Assembly (NCBI GenBank): GCA_016782225.1
Contig: JADDOW010000018.1
Location: 9,658 to 43,231, forward strand
DNA length: 33,574 nt
Direction: 5' to 3'
Source: Nitrososphaeraceae archaeon
GTDB lineage: Archaea > Thermoproteota > Nitrososphaeria > Nitrososphaerales > Nitrososphaeraceae
A program made the translations under genes and the position numbers. Shown here one piece after another: positions 10,687 to 20,965 of the stretch (position 1 is its first letter; the number at the start of each line of letters is the position of its first letter). The notes beneath the pieces are model-generated. The model saw nothing but the letters and a program-made list of their open reading frames with translations, had not been told where the DNA came from and did no database searches.

Positions 10687-11056
10687 TAATATTAAAGATG
10701 ATATAATATTTTAGAGCAGAACCTAATTGGGATTCTTTGCAGACGATGTTTGGACAATTACCAAATTAGAATGGATTTAGACAGGAGATTTTTAAGAAAA
10801 CACTCATCAGATTATTGAATCTTAAAGTTTTAGTAATTTTTTAATTATTTAAAGATATAATCAAGCATAGTTTTTCTTTAATTAGTAAATAGTAAATATT
10901 TAACATCCATACAAAACGCTTCGGTACACCTTTTTTGTGTCTTACCCTCTTGTCACTTTATTTGAAAATGATTATTTATGTTCCTTGACATATTCAAGGT
11001 AAATAGTCAGGTATGTCAGATATATAAAAAAATCTATTCAAACATATCAGAAGATT
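10687..11056. other. intergenic, convergent gene ends
   Basis: Between the membrane-protein remnant and the M1 aminopeptidase, whose 3' ends face each other. Sequence is very AT-rich; no gene or clear hairpin terminator was seen. Confidence 0.6.
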
Positions 11057-13912
11057 TTATGTTTCTCTGATTTTTATGTCAAGTGTTGGTGGCTTGCTAG
11101 ACCATTCTTTTATCCACTCCCTTAGCACGTTAACACTTGCTTCTGCGTTTCTTCTCACAAAACCGTCAATGTCATGCTCGGCCACATAAATCAACGCATC
11201 CATAGATTCATAAATTCGCCTATCCGGCCCAGTAGTTGCAGAAGTGTCAAACTTGGCCTCATCATCTGCAAGTGCTAAACACGCGTTTATTTTTATTCTT
11301 CGCCTATTGTCTTTTAATAACTCCACCAATCTATCCAATACCCTTTGATTGAAACTATCCATCTTTGAGGTTTCCCCCTTTTTGTTATTTTTACCATACA
11401 GGAACTTTCCCAAGGCAGAGGTAGCCCTAGACCTTATGAAATAGTCCTTTTCCTGCTCTGTGTTTTCAATTAGGAAATTAGCGATGTCAGATGCAACGAC
11501 TTCGTCACCTTCTTTTGGGGATAATTCTTTCAATCCGTCTATAGCCCCTGTTGCAACAACATTTTGAAATGTGTTTGTGGATTGAACTAATTTTTTCAGC
11601 AGCGGTATTATAAATTCATTTTTTTTTCCTGCTGGTGATGATGGCAATCTCTTGCCGCTTCTTCCCATGGCAGTTGCTGCAGCAGATTTTAAAAAGTCGC
11701 TCTCCCCATCGTCATCATCACCATTCCCAGTCACATATGCCTCAAGTAAGTCAATTGACTCCTCCCGCTCAAACATGCCAATATTTTTTATTATAGATCT
11801 TTTGACTTTAGAATGAAAACCATTAAATGAATCCCGATTGGCCAAACATGCTCTTAGAGATTGATAGGCGGCATCTGATTTCTCATAGTCATTTTCGTCA
11901 TAGAAGGAGCCAATGGCATTAGCAGCCTCTATGGATACGCCATAAAACTTGTCACCCATAACTGAATTTTGTAATGCATTAACCACATCCTTTGAGTACA
12001 AGTTTTGAAGCAGGCGGGCCGCATCTATTCTTTCAATTACTGTTTTACCATAGTGTAGTTGGTTTAAGAGCAATACTTTTGATTGAAACTCTTTTGTTTC
12101 ATCTGCCATCTTAATCGATTTCACCTTTTTTAAGATCTTAGATTCGGGGTCTATGGATATGGTTTCTATTTTGGCATCTAAAGGAACGCTAAAAGCGTTT
12201 TCTGTAATCTTTTTGGATATTTGAATAACATGTGTTTCCTGACTCCTTTCCCCATTGTCGCCGTTTGAGAGCACAATTTTGACCTCTAATGGGAACTCAA
12301 ACACGGTTTTGCTGTCTTCTAGATTGCCCGTACCGCTACCATCATCTTTATCTTCTTGTGTCTGGGTTATTTTCAACTTTAATTTTCTCTTGTTGCCTTT
12401 ATTGTTGTTATCATTACTATTATCGGTATCATGTTTATCGGCATTGTTACGCTCAGGGGAGATTTCTATGTCCATTTCAGGATGCCCTTTTCCATAAATC
12501 CATTGATCAAAGAAAAGATGCATGTCATTTCCATATAGCTCTTCGAGGACGTCCAAAAGATTGTCTGATTCTGCCGATCTGTTTCTGTGCTTATCAAGAT
12601 ACATCTTTAAGGATTTTCTGAAAAGGTCATCTCCAATGTGGTTTCTAATCATGTGCAAAACACACCCTGCTTTTTCATACGAGTGAGCATCAAAAAGGTC
12701 GTCAGGATGCTTGTATGTTTTTGCTACAATGGGCCGTTTGTACGAGTCCTTTGCCTCCTCAAAATATTTATCTGAAAACTCAATCAGGTTATAATGGAAC
12801 TCATCAAGCCCTCGAGTGCTCTCCCAATACAGCAACTCACAGTATGTTGCAAACCCCTCATTTAGCCAAATGTGAGGCCAGTCCCTACAGGTAACCAAGT
12901 CACCAAACCACTGGTGCGCAATCTCATGGCAAACCAAAAATAAGTCATTTCTATACTCAACTGACGTTTTTTTGTCATGCAACACCACCCTAGTTAATGT
13001 TGTGCAGCTGCTATTTTCCATGCCCCCAAATTCAAAATCATCCACAGCAGCTTGTGAGTATTTTTGGTATGGGAACTTGGTGCCAAAATATTCTTCAAAG
13101 AACTTTAGCATTTGGGGGGTCTCGGAGAAGGTCAGCATTGCATCCTCCTTTTGAATTTCTTTTGGCCAATAATAGTACAGAGAAACAGGGCCATATCTTG
13201 ATTCTACTTCAGAGAATTTACCAACTACAACCGAAACAAGGTATGCAGGAATAGGGTTTTTTTCAATATATCTCCAAATGATCAGGTCATTGTTTTCTTT
13301 TGTTTTTGCGGATAAAATCCCATTTGAAATCGCAATGAAACCGTCTGGAACAACAATTTCCATCTCTAGCGAAAATTTAACCAAGGGAAAATCCAAACAA
13401 GGAAACCAGTACCGAGACTCTAATGCTTCACCCTGGGTCCACGCCTGCCTTTCTATAACATCCTTACCACGGCCTTTTTTTTTAGAAACAAAGTGAAATC
13501 CGTTCCTAGGTTTGCTAATGGAATATGACCCATTTGGCTGACAATAGTAGCCTGCAGAATACGTTATGTAAATGTCAATTGTGGCCTCTTTTCTTAATAT
13601 ATCTGCAAACCGGATAATTAACTTATCATCCCCTTTTGGAGTTTGAAAGTCCCGCACTTGAACTGAACCATAAACTTTGTGTATTTTCATCTCGGCAATG
13701 TCAAGCTTAATCTCCTTTAGATCCTTCAATATGGTAATACGGAGTTTTTGCTCACACTCCACTAGAGTGTTCTTACTCAAGTCAGGTTTTACTTTAAGCT
13801 GCATGTGACTGATGGTGAATGACAAAAAAGGCGTTTGATGAGATACACTTCCGGGAAATTCAAACACATTTTTAAAGGATCTTGGGTTGCCGATACATTT
13901 TTCTTGATGCAT
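11057..13912 (-). CDS. M1 family zinc aminopeptidase with C-terminal helical-repeat domain
   Basis: 951 codons from ATG 13912 to TAA, all in one frame. The enzyme removes N-terminal residues from peptides, probably finishing proteasome products in the cytoplasm; no signal peptide is seen. Landmarks: exopeptidase motif GGMEN at 296-300; zinc site HEIAH at 329-333 and the third ligand Glu352 in NEGFATYCELLY, the standard HEXXH-x18-E spacing. A beta-sandwich region (about 480-600) has an Asn/Asp/Lys-rich insert (NNADKHDTDNSNDNNNKGN). Residues from about 605 to the end contain repeated helical pairs (for example DAARLLQNLY, RSRATSALGKFLYG, IKINACLALADDE) that resemble HEAT repeats. Length is close to other large archaeal M1 enzymes. 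It is the longest intact frame here and a good control against the many frameshifts nearby. Confidence 0.93.
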   Translation of the reverse strand: MHQEKCIGNPRSFKNVFEFPGSVSHQTPFLSFTISHMQLKVKPDLSKNTLVECEQKLRITILKDLKEIKLDIAEMKIHKVYGSVQVRDFQTPKGDDKLIIRFADILRKEATIDIYITYSAGYYCQPNGSYSISKPRNGFHFVSKKKGRGKDVIERQAWTQGEALESRYWFPCLDFPLVKFSLEMEIVVPDGFIAISNGILSAKTKENNDLIIWRYIEKNPIPAYLVSVVVGKFSEVESRYGPVSLYYYWPKEIQKEDAMLTFSETPQMLKFFEEYFGTKFPYQKYSQAAVDDFEFGGMENSSCTTLTRVVLHDKKTSVEYRNDLFLVCHEIAHQWFGDLVTCRDWPHIWLNEGFATYCELLYWESTRGLDEFHYNLIEFSDKYFEEAKDSYKRPIVAKTYKHPDDLFDAHSYEKAGCVLHMIRNHIGDDLFRKSLKMYLDKHRNRSAESDNLLDVLEELYGNDMHLFFDQWIYGKGHPEMDIEISPERNNADKHDTDNSNDNNNKGNKRKLKLKITQTQEDKDDGSGTGNLEDSKTVFEFPLEVKIVLSNGDNGERSQETHVIQISKKITENAFSVPLDAKIETISIDPESKILKKVKSIKMADETKEFQSKVLLLNQLHYGKTVIERIDAARLLQNLYSKDVVNALQNSVMGDKFYGVSIEAANAIGSFYDENDYEKSDAAYQSLRACLANRDSFNGFHSKVKRSIIKNIGMFEREESIDLLEAYVTGNGDDDDGESDFLKSAAATAMGRSGKRLPSSPAGKKNEFIIPLLKKLVQSTNTFQNVVATGAIDGLKELSPKEGDEVVASDIANFLIENTEQEKDYFIRSRATSALGKFLYGKNNKKGETSKMDSFNQRVLDRLVELLKDNRRRIKINACLALADDEAKFDTSATTGPDRRIYESMDALIYVAEHDIDGFVRRNAEASVNVLREWIKEWSSKPPTLDIKIRET

Positions 13913-13940
13913 GCTATTATCATTTTATTTATCAAACAAG

Positions 13941-14169
13941 ATGAATGTAACTGATGAAAAGCAAAGATTAATCCTATCCAAGCCCGTTATCATTGTGAAA
14001 GCATATTTTATAGACAGTCCTGATTCCGAAGAGGCGATAAAGAGGCATTCATTAAAAATGCGTCCCAATTGATAAAGCATTCCCAGTTTTGGCATTAAAT
14101 CTACACTCACGTAATTGACATGCATACACCAAATCGGAAGCAGAAGATACAGTTAAAGCAAAGCCATAA
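13941..14169 (+). pseudogene. small decayed gene, about 75 codons, unknown family
   Basis: ATG 13941 opens 43 codons (MNVTDEKQRLILSKP, then a beta-like VIIVKAYFIDS) to TGA at 14070-14072. Skipping one base at 14070 gives DKAFPVLALNLHSRN, an in-frame TGA at 14116-14118, then HAYTKSEAEDTVKAKP and TAA at 14167. Both halves look protein-like, so a gene with one extra base and one nonsense change fits better than a 43-residue product. It diverges from the M1 gene across 28 bases and leads into the small gene at 14184. No homologue is recognised. Confidence 0.4.
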
Positions 14170-14183
14170 CCAAAGTCTTTTCA

Positions 14184-14429
14184 ATGAGAAAAGAGTGGGA
14201 AAACCAACACGATGTTTTTGGTGTTTTTGATCCGTTTGTTTTCGGAACAACATTTTGGCCAACCCTGATGACAAATTGGTGGTACAATGTCGGAAGAGAT
14301 TTCGTAATGGACCCAGTTAAAATGTCAAAATATTGGTACGATGTTTATGTTGAAAACCTCAATGAGTTCTTCCCAATGTTTAACATCATCAATAGTAGCG
14401 GCAAAAGCCTTCAAAAAAACATCAGATAA
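14184..14429 (+). CDS. small Trp/Phe-rich protein, 81 aa
   Basis: ATG 14184 to TAA, 81 codons. It is unusually aromatic: FDPFVFGTTFWPTLMTNWWY then DPVKMSKYWYDVYVENLNEFF. No clear signal peptide or uninterrupted membrane helix, so it may bind a hydrophobic surface or a partner protein. The pattern of Trp followed by DP and an amphipathic helix faintly recalls the N-terminus of polyhydroxyalkanoate synthases or granule-associated proteins, but the similarity is by eye only and no such synthase gene is nearby. It could also be the N-terminal fragment of a longer gene. Composition makes it very likely to be coding; function is unknown. Confidence 0.55.
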   Translation: MRKEWENQHDVFGVFDPFVFGTTFWPTLMTNWWYNVGRDFVMDPVKMSKYWYDVYVENLNEFFPMFNIINSSGKSLQKNIR

Positions 14430-14644
14430 CAGGAGTTAGTCAAAACCCATTTATATAAAGTCTAATTAGTATCAGATTAGATGTAACTCATAATTTATGT
14501 CTTATTCCGTTTGTATTGAGAATTTGGAAAAATTGATTTAATATTTAATATGTCAAGTCAAAAGGTAATTGATGATCAATATTACAAAATTAAGCAAGTT
14601 CTATAGCTAATGTATTTGAGGACAATAGCATAGAACAACTGGAA

Positions 14645-15529
14645 CTAGTTTTTGTCTTTATTTAATTCAAAAGTATAGCTTTCCCCATGACTTAAGTAGT
14701 GGACACGGTTCTCAAGGCCGGCTTGCCTAACTTCATTTTGAAAATCCGAAAGAGAGGACTTGAAAACATCATAATCATTGTAATGGACAGGTATAGCCTT
14801 GGGGGGATCAATTATTTTGAGCATTTTAAGACCCTCTTTTGAATCCATTGTAACCACAAGTCCCATCACGGTAGTTCCACCAAGGTGAAGTAACGCCAAA
14901 TCGATATGGGGATGACGCTTTGGTATTTCTTTTATGTCATCAAAAACCATGGTATCGCCGGTGATGTACACCCTAAATAGACGATCACCGTTTTTTGTCT
15001 GAAAATCAAGAATACTGCCCATAACTTGGGGTAAAAAAATCGAAACCGGAAGCGGTCCGTGTCTCCCTGGAGTTGCCGTGATTGTAAGCCGGATATCGCC
15101 TTTCTTGTAGATAACGCTTTCCCATTTCTCTAATTTTTCAGTCCTGTTGAATCCATGTGCTTTTAGTTCCTCCGCCGCATGGGGCGTGGTAATAATTGGA
15201 AGTGACTTGTCTAGTTCACGTATTGCCACCTGATCAAAATGGTCTCCATGAAAATGAGACAGTATGACAAAATCAATTGGAGGCAATTCACTGATGTTCA
15301 TAGCTGGATTTGTCAATCGCGTGGTTTTAAGACCATATCCAAGATCGACTTTTTCATGCATGTGAATGAAAGTTGGATCAGTAAGAATAGTAAAACCGGC
15401 AAAACGGATAAGGACTGTAGCATTTCCGATAAATAATACTGATCCTGAATTAAAGTTAGCAGAAGCAGATGATGAGGATGACGCAGTAGTAGATGTTGAA
15501 AGTGTGAATTCTTTTGTTATGCCCACCAA
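14645..15529 (-). CDS. MBL-fold metal-dependent hydrolase, UlaG/UPF0173-like
   Basis: 294 codons from a TTG at 15529 (GTG 15526 is as good; there is no nearby ATG) to TAG at 14645. The metallo-beta-lactamase metal motif SHFHGDH is at 91-97; further ligand regions are GRHGP, the ITGDTM strand with its Asp, and the late IPVHYNDYD His. The order and length fit UlaG-like and UPF0173 hydrolases, which cut lactones, phosphodiesters or unknown substrates using Zn or Mn. The first 30 residues include a Ser/Thr/Ala stretch (STTASSSSSASANFNSGS) that is not part of the fold; the conserved domain begins at VLFIGNATVLI. No signal peptide, so cytoplasmic. Single-gene unit; exact substrate unknown. Confidence 0.88.
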   Translation of the reverse strand: MVGITKEFTLSTSTTASSSSSASANFNSGSVLFIGNATVLIRFAGFTILTDPTFIHMHEKVDLGYGLKTTRLTNPAMNISELPPIDFVILSHFHGDHFDQVAIRELDKSLPIITTPHAAEELKAHGFNRTEKLEKWESVIYKKGDIRLTITATPGRHGPLPVSIFLPQVMGSILDFQTKNGDRLFRVYITGDTMVFDDIKEIPKRHPHIDLALLHLGGTTVMGLVVTMDSKEGLKMLKIIDPPKAIPVHYNDYDVFKSSLSDFQNEVRQAGLENRVHYLSHGESYTFELNKDKN

Positions 15530-15804
15530 TGTAATCCAAAATCATTTACATTCTCATTGCTAATAACGTTTACCAACAAAAAAGTTTAAAATAAGAACAC
15601 CAAATTCAAAAACCTTGAATATATTGATTTAATGGCCCTAAAATCAATTAATCAAATTTCATGATTATAGCAATGCCTATTTGCAACTCTTACAACTACT
15701 TCCAAAATTCACAAAGTTACCTTTTTGTCAAGTTCTCTAGGTTTTACGTTAAAACGCATATTTGACAGACAAAGTATAATTAAAAGCAAAATGAAGATAG
15801 GATA

Positions 15805-16044
15805 ATGGTGGATGAGGGTGCTGCTGACGATGTCAAAGACGAATCAGGCATTTTTGACAACATGGCAATTGCAGAGTCACCGTTATGCTTTGCAGATGCA
15901 TCAAATACAAAAAACAGCAAAAATGAATATTTAGGATTGGCAGAAGACAAGAAGTTTTTACAAGCAAATTCCTGCTATTGCAATATAACTGCAATAGACA
16001 ATCGATTAAAAAACATGCATAATCAATGGAGCATGATAGATTAA
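15805..16044 (+). CDS. small acidic protein, 79 aa
   Basis: The frame runs from ATG 15805 to TAA. The N-terminal half is acidic (EGAADDVKDESGIFDN), the middle neutral, and the C-terminus has CYCNITAIDNRLKNMHNQW. Three cysteines are present but not in a recognised metal motif. Probably soluble and partly disordered. It is 199 bases upstream of, and co-directional with, the esterase-family gene. No family is recognised. Confidence 0.45.
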   Translation: MVDEGAADDVKDESGIFDNMAIAESPLCFADASNTKNSKNEYLGLAEDKKFLQANSCYCNITAIDNRLKNMHNQWSMID

Positions 16045-16243
16045 ATTTAATGCCCTTTATTCAACAAATAGGTAAATTAAAGATATATTACTATGGGTTT
16101 TGATGATTTCTCGTGTTCGCGGGTTAATCTAAATGCATAACCCATATGGCGAAATTACACCTTCTGAAAAAAAGGAAGTTTTTGATGCCGTTTTTATAGT
16201 TTTTTCGCATAATAAAACAATATAGGAGATAGCATAGACACAC

Positions 16244-17686
16244 ATGACCGATTTAAATTATACTTTGTTAAATGATTCCTTTCATGATATCGATTTATTG
16301 TTAGATAGAGTCGGTGAATCCCAATTTGTTTTGTTGGGAGAATCATCCCACGGGACTTCAGAATTTTATAAATGGAGAAGCGAAATCTCGAAGCGCCTTA
16401 TAAAAGAAAAAGGGTTTTCCTTTATTGCAGTTGAGGGGGACTGGCCTGATTGCTTTGAGGTTAATAGGTACGTAAAGGGATTTTCTGGTTCTGGTCAGAG
16501 TGCATACTCAGTTCTCCATTCTTTTAATAGATGGCCCACATGGATGTGGGCTAACAAAGAGATGGTTGATTTGATAGAATGGATTAAAGTTCATAACAGC
16601 AGCATTATTGACGATTCAAAGAAAAACAAGGTTGGATTCTATGGGTTGGATCTTTATAGCTTGTGGGAATCCCTGGAGGCAATTATACAATATCTAAAGA
16701 GAGTGGATCCGGCCGCTTTAAAGAATGCTGTTGACGCCTTTGACTGTTTTGAGCCATATAACAAAGACGTGGAAAAGTATGCACAAGCAATGGCTTTTGT
16801 GCCTGACAACTGTGAAGACGAAGTTATTGAAACTTTAGCGTCTTTGAGAAATAAGCAGGACGTTTATGCAAGGGAGCAGCAAAACAAAGAGGAAGAATAT
16901 TTTAACGCCGAGCAGAATGCAATCACCGCAAAAGAGGCCGAAAAGTATTACCGCACAATGATGAAAGGTGATGTAAATTCATGGAACCTAAGGGATACCC
17001 ATATGATGAACACACTTGAGCGCCTGATTGATTTTCATAACAAGGATAAGGAAACTGGTGATGGTAGCGGCAATGTTACCGAGCCAAAATCAATTGTATG
17101 GGCACACAACACGCACATCGGTGATGCGCGGTTTACCGATATGGCCAAATCAGGAATGATAAATTTAGGCCAACTTGTCAGAGAAAGGAGAGGAAGCAAA
17201 AACACAGTTCTGATTGGTTTTGGCACTTACAGCGGTTCTGTGATTGCATCAAAGCAATGGGGCGAAAAGATGGAAAAAATGGATGTTCCCCCAGCAAAAG
17301 ATGGTAGCTGGGATAGGTTATTGCATAACCTATGCAAGAGCAACAGTAGTGATGACATAGGCAAGGACAAACTACTGATTTTTTCATCACCTCATCAAAA
17401 CCATGAAGATAAGGATGATGCGGGCAAAACAACCCAGGGGAAAAAAAACAACTACATATACTATTACGATGATGATACTGAAAACGACAAACCAATGGGT
17501 CAAAGGGCAATAGGCGTTGTTTATAACCCCAAATATGAAAAGTATGGAAATTACGTTCCCACAAAACTATCCTCAAGGTATGATGCTCTGTTGTTTATCG
17601 ACAAAACAAATGCTCTGTCACCTCTGCATATGCAGCCAATAAATAATGACAGAGATCTCCCAGAAACCTTTCCATCAGGTGTTTAA
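16244..17686 (+). CDS. erythromycin esterase family protein
   Basis: 480 codons from ATG 16244 to TAA. Family signatures are clear: LLGESSHGTSEFYKWR at 30-45 with the catalytic His36 and nearby acids, the VEGDWPD strand at 63-69, and WAHNTHIGDAR near 285-295. In characterised members this fold opens the macrolide lactone using a His/Glu pair; most archaeal and environmental members have unknown substrates, so antibiotic resistance should not be assumed. A polar insert rich in Asp, Lys and Asn (about 365-420) sits before the C-terminal RYDALLFIDKTNALSPL. No signal peptide. The gene is complete and undamaged although it lies among pseudogenes. An AGGAGA about 15 bases before the start is a weak ribosome-binding candidate. 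Confidence 0.88.
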   Translation: MTDLNYTLLNDSFHDIDLLLDRVGESQFVLLGESSHGTSEFYKWRSEISKRLIKEKGFSFIAVEGDWPDCFEVNRYVKGFSGSGQSAYSVLHSFNRWPTWMWANKEMVDLIEWIKVHNSSIIDDSKKNKVGFYGLDLYSLWESLEAIIQYLKRVDPAALKNAVDAFDCFEPYNKDVEKYAQAMAFVPDNCEDEVIETLASLRNKQDVYAREQQNKEEEYFNAEQNAITAKEAEKYYRTMMKGDVNSWNLRDTHMMNTLERLIDFHNKDKETGDGSGNVTEPKSIVWAHNTHIGDARFTDMAKSGMINLGQLVRERRGSKNTVLIGFGTYSGSVIASKQWGEKMEKMDVPPAKDGSWDRLLHNLCKSNSSDDIGKDKLLIFSSPHQNHEDKDDAGKTTQGKKNNYIYYYDDDTENDKPMGQRAIGVVYNPKYEKYGNYVPTKLSSRYDALLFIDKTNALSPLHMQPINNDRDLPETFPSGV

Positions 17687-17791
17687 ATAAATGCATTTAT
17701 TTGCCCAGACCACAACAAAACAACAATACTACGCAATACAAACTCACACACACATGCAATTGACATGACAGTCAATAAGCATAATTATTGC

Positions 17792-17814
17792 TGATGATGA
17801 TGATGATGATGATG
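17792..17814. repeat. (GAT)7 triplet tract
   Basis: Seven GAT units in the non-coding space between the convergent esterase gene and the DMT remnant. One of several short triplet tracts in the window (others at 848, 17908 and 28721). Confidence 0.9.
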
Positions 17815-17903
17815 GATTATTCATTTGGTTTTTAGAAAATTATCTTTCTTTTTTTCGAACTGAAATGGCCATGAGTTCATTTGGGTTTTTGCGCATAGGT
17901 GCG

Positions 17904-18838
17904 CTACTTGTTGTTGTTGTTGTTTTTTAGGTAGTTCAGATCGTCTTTGTTCACATAATAAAGTCCCAACACAACCAATGCTGTTGCAATAATTTGCATT
18001 GTTCCGATTTTCTCGTCAAGCAAGACGGCAGAAAATATAACCCGAATACTGTTGAGGATGAGAATATTACAACAACTTTCAGTGTTCCTATGATTCTTAG
18101 TGATTCTATAAAAAAGAAAAGAGATAGTCCAAAGCCCCCGATTCCAAGAATTAAAAGATATGGTATCTGTGACATCTCCAGTTTTACTTCATATCCAAGC
18201 AAAAGAGAACAGGTTAGAAGAATCATGCCCCCTGCCAGTGATTTTATGGATATTATTTTGGATGTGTTTGTAGTTCTTTTTGACATTAGCTTACTCAGAT
18301 TGTTGTCTAATCCCCAGCAAACAGTAGATAAAATTATCAGAATATCACCAATGTTGAGACTGATATTCAATTTGCTATTTTGACCGGAATCAATGGACGA
18401 CAATGAAATCAAGGTTATCCCAATGACGGTTATAGACATTCCAATGTACCCAATTTTTGTTATCTTTTCTTTAAAAAATAATAAAGCAAATATAACGGAA
18501 AACAGCAGCAGCTCCCCACCGCTCAATACCGAAGCATTAGAGGCAGTGGTTTTATTCAATCCTTCAAAAAATAGAAATGGTGCAATGCAGGCGCCTAGTA
18601 ATCCGATGATCAACAAAAGTGCATAGTCATCCTTTTTTAAGACATCTTTTTCCCTATTTCTTTCGGTGCTAAATGTGACAAACATCATAAATATCCCAGA
18701 AACCAAATAGATTAAAGAGGATAGGGTTAATGGTTGGATTTGACTTGATAAAATTGGTTTTGCAATTGAATATATCGACCCAACTAAAACTGCAGAAATA
18801 AAAGCGGCAATGTAACCGTATAAAAGGCGATTCTTTAT
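17904..18838 (-). pseudogene. EamA/DMT family permease, start lost and 1-nt deletion
   Basis: A typical ten-helix drug/metabolite transporter. The conserved N-terminus YGYIAAFISAVLVGSIYSI is in frame upstream of the first ATG (18706), but the only codon where a start should be (18836-18838, before KNRLLYGY) is ATA, consistent with ATG to ATA. The body is well preserved (SVLSGGELLLFSVIFALLF, TVCWGLDNNLSKL). Near 18041, after SSSTVFG, one base is missing; the correct continuation VIFSAVLLDEKIGTMQII and GLYYVNKDDLNYL is in another frame, ending at TAG 17904-17906 after a run of six Asn codons made by an (AAC)n tract. In the present frame the last 29 or so residues are nonsense and end at 17951. 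Substrate unknown. Confidence 0.82.
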
Positions 18839-18994
18839 GAAGATGTCAAACTTGTGATGGTCAAATGTTTAAAAGGTTTTGCATTGTGTCTGTAATCAAT
18901 ATCCAAATAAGATTTATAATCGCCATACATGTAATAAAAAAACAAAAAAAGTTGATCAAAAAACAAAGGTTTTTGTTTGAGGTAAAAAAACTAA

Positions 18995-19260
18995 ATGAAT
19001 CTGGCTTTTGAAAATTTAAATGCAAAGGTTACCATCACAGATCATGACAGCAGAATATTCGGATTCAACTACCAATCTGCAAACGATGGAAAGTTTCTTG
19101 TAGAATACATGTTCCTGATCATGGAGAGCATATCGCAATATCACAGTTATATTATAATGGATCAGGATTTTCAATAAGCTCTTTTAATTTATTAATACCT
19201 CATTCTCCACCACCATCATCATCCCCTTCTGGCAATTCTTTAACAAATTTATTTAAATAA
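18995..19260 (+). pseudogene. beta-rich, probably secreted protein fragment with frameshift
   Basis: The frame from ATG 18995 (AFENLNAKVTITDHDSR, FGFNYQSANDGKFLVEYMF) loses its sense near 19112. Shifting by one base gives PDHGEHIAISQLYYNGSGF, SISSFNLLIPHSPPPSSSPS and a TAA at 19258-19260, which completes an immunoglobulin-like beta-sandwich pattern with a Pro/Ser-rich tail. So one base was lost after GTT. No signal peptide precedes it; the N-terminal part of the gene seems to be missing. Family not named with confidence; similar short beta domains occur in exported archaeal proteins. Confidence 0.62.
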
Positions 19261-19569
19261 TCATATCAAAATCAAAACCAATCAAGAAAAGAAGTCTGTA
19301 CAAGCTTTTTTTTCACTTTTGATTTATTTGGTAAAGGTCTTCTTCAATTGTGTATTGCAGGTCCCTTTTGTCTATTCAGCATCTTAACCCTCGTCAGCAA
19401 CGCCTAAAGTTGAAATTGTAAAAGGATATAGTGTAATGACATAGTTGTTTCAAAAGAACGTTCGCAGAAAAGGTCCATCAAATTCGCATATTGTTTTTTT
19501 TTTGAATCGGCATCCAATAATAAAATCCGCATAAGAATAGTTGTTGATTAACGATATATTGAATATGGG
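19261..19569. other. intergenic, no gene seen
   Basis: About 300 AT-rich bases between the convergent secreted-protein remnant and the phosphatase gene. T-runs at 19306-19313 and 19493-19501 could end transcripts; no stem was recognised. Confidence 0.5.
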
Positions 19570-20286
19570 TTATCGCCAGTAATATTTTGCTTTTGACTGG
19601 ACTTCTACAATCTCCTTGCCATCAAGGCAAGCCCTGAGTGTGTCACCAAATACGGCACCCCCATCCATAGCCACAGTCCAATTAGAAACAAAAGGATAGG
19701 AGTGAACATTATGACCAAAATAAATCTTGATTTTCTCTATTGGGTCAAACTTGAACCAGGGGTCATCACCCTCAACTGACATTCTATTTGAATACGGACT
19801 CCATGTTCTTATATAAATACAAGAGGATTTTTTTTGATTATAGATAGAGCAAGATGGTATTATTCCCGCATGGACAACAAAAGAATCATCTGCCCATCTT
19901 ATAATATAAGGAAGTGATTCCAGCCAAGCATTGAGTGATGTATCAAAAATCAAATCACCGCATTGAGCAATAGTTTTATCGAGGGAGCCAATAGTAATAT
20001 CGTTTCCTCTCAGATACCGAAGTAGTTTATATTCGTGATTGGACATCAAGGTGTATACATTAGGCGTAGTCAGGGCAAACAATAATGAGTCCTTTATCTT
20101 CGGCCCTCTATCGATAAGGTCGCCCGTGAATATAAGAATATGCGTCTTTTGATTCCAACCAATTTTGTCTAAAATCATCAGCAGTTCGTCAAAGCATCCA
20201 TGTACGTCACCAACAATTACGACAGTTTTATTGGTGCATCTTTTTCGAATGTCCAATACTAACGCTTTCTGATCTAAATCTCTCAC
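19570..20286 (-). CDS. metallophosphoesterase, PP2A/ApaH-like
   Basis: 238 codons from ATG 20286 to TAA. All signature blocks of the calcineurin-like fold are present: GDVHGC at 26-31, GDLIDRGP at 55-62, NHE at 83-85, then VVHAGI, FGHNVH and the closing DGGAVFGDTL. This order and length match bacterial and archaeal Ser/Thr phosphatases of the PrpA/PrpB type and diadenosine tetraphosphatases, which use two metal ions. Sequence alone does not separate protein phosphatase from nucleotide hydrolase. No signal or membrane segment, so cytoplasmic. Single gene with its own promoter region (AT-rich 20290-20330). Confidence 0.9.
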   Translation of the reverse strand: MRDLDQKALVLDIRKRCTNKTVVIVGDVHGCFDELLMILDKIGWNQKTHILIFTGDLIDRGPKIKDSLLFALTTPNVYTLMSNHEYKLLRYLRGNDITIGSLDKTIAQCGDLIFDTSLNAWLESLPYIIRWADDSFVVHAGIIPSCSIYNQKKSSCIYIRTWSPYSNRMSVEGDDPWFKFDPIEKIKIYFGHNVHSYPFVSNWTVAMDGGAVFGDTLRACLDGKEIVEVQSKAKYYWR

Positions 20287-20794
20287 TTTAATAAATAAAT
20301 ACTAAAAAACGACAATATATTTAAATTAAATGATTAATAACTTAAAAATTCATTATAGTGTTTATACTGTACTTATTGTCTTTACCTAAAAAAAATGGAA
20401 AGCACATACCATGAGGCTAAAGATTTTACGGTCATGATTAACAATAATAGAGATATAAAGACATTCTTGCTCATTTACTTTTAGGGTATCATAGGGCGTT
20501 TCCGATATTTTTATTTATGCTGCCGTGCTAGCGATAACGGCAATTCGCAAGTAAATGCCCATAGCAAAAGTGGTTTGAATTTGTTCCAGATTTAATAAAT
20601 TTGTTTTGGATGATCATCAATTGATAAAAAATTAATAATCCATATTGACAGATAATTGACATTAAATAAGTGGAGATAGAAATTCTATTTTCATATAGTT
20701 ACCACCCCAAACCAGAAACTCTCGATTCGCAAGAAATATGCCGATTCTCAAGAAGAATAAAATGTGCAAAATAACCAAGGTTACGCTGATGATT

Positions 20795-20815
20795 CAGGCC
20801 TTGTCATAAGGCCTG
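20795..20815. other. 8-bp GC-rich perfect hairpin
   Basis: CAGGCCTT at 20795-20802 pairs with AAGGCCTG at 20808-20815 around a 5-base loop. It is much more GC-rich than its surroundings, in a gap with no gene. It could be a small RNA or transcript end, a protein site or a remnant; no T-run follows directly. Confidence 0.45.
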
Positions 20816-20965
20816 GCTTTATGGATTCATTGATATGTAATAATCGTTTTTCAAAAATAATCTGCAACCCACCATAATTATGATTTTGATTATTTGTTAA
20901 TTATATTGGAATGCATTATTAATCTCATTTAAGTTTTACATAATAGTAATAAAATAAACACGCCA

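Noticed and set aside
12255-12621. Plus-strand frames of 80 and 110 codons
   Set aside because: They lie inside the M1 aminopeptidase gene on the other strand and have Leu/Cys/Tyr-heavy shadow composition.
16244-17686. Antibiotic-resistance gene
   Set aside because: Family membership is clear but most members outside characterised Ere enzymes have unknown substrates, and nothing nearby suggests a resistance cassette.
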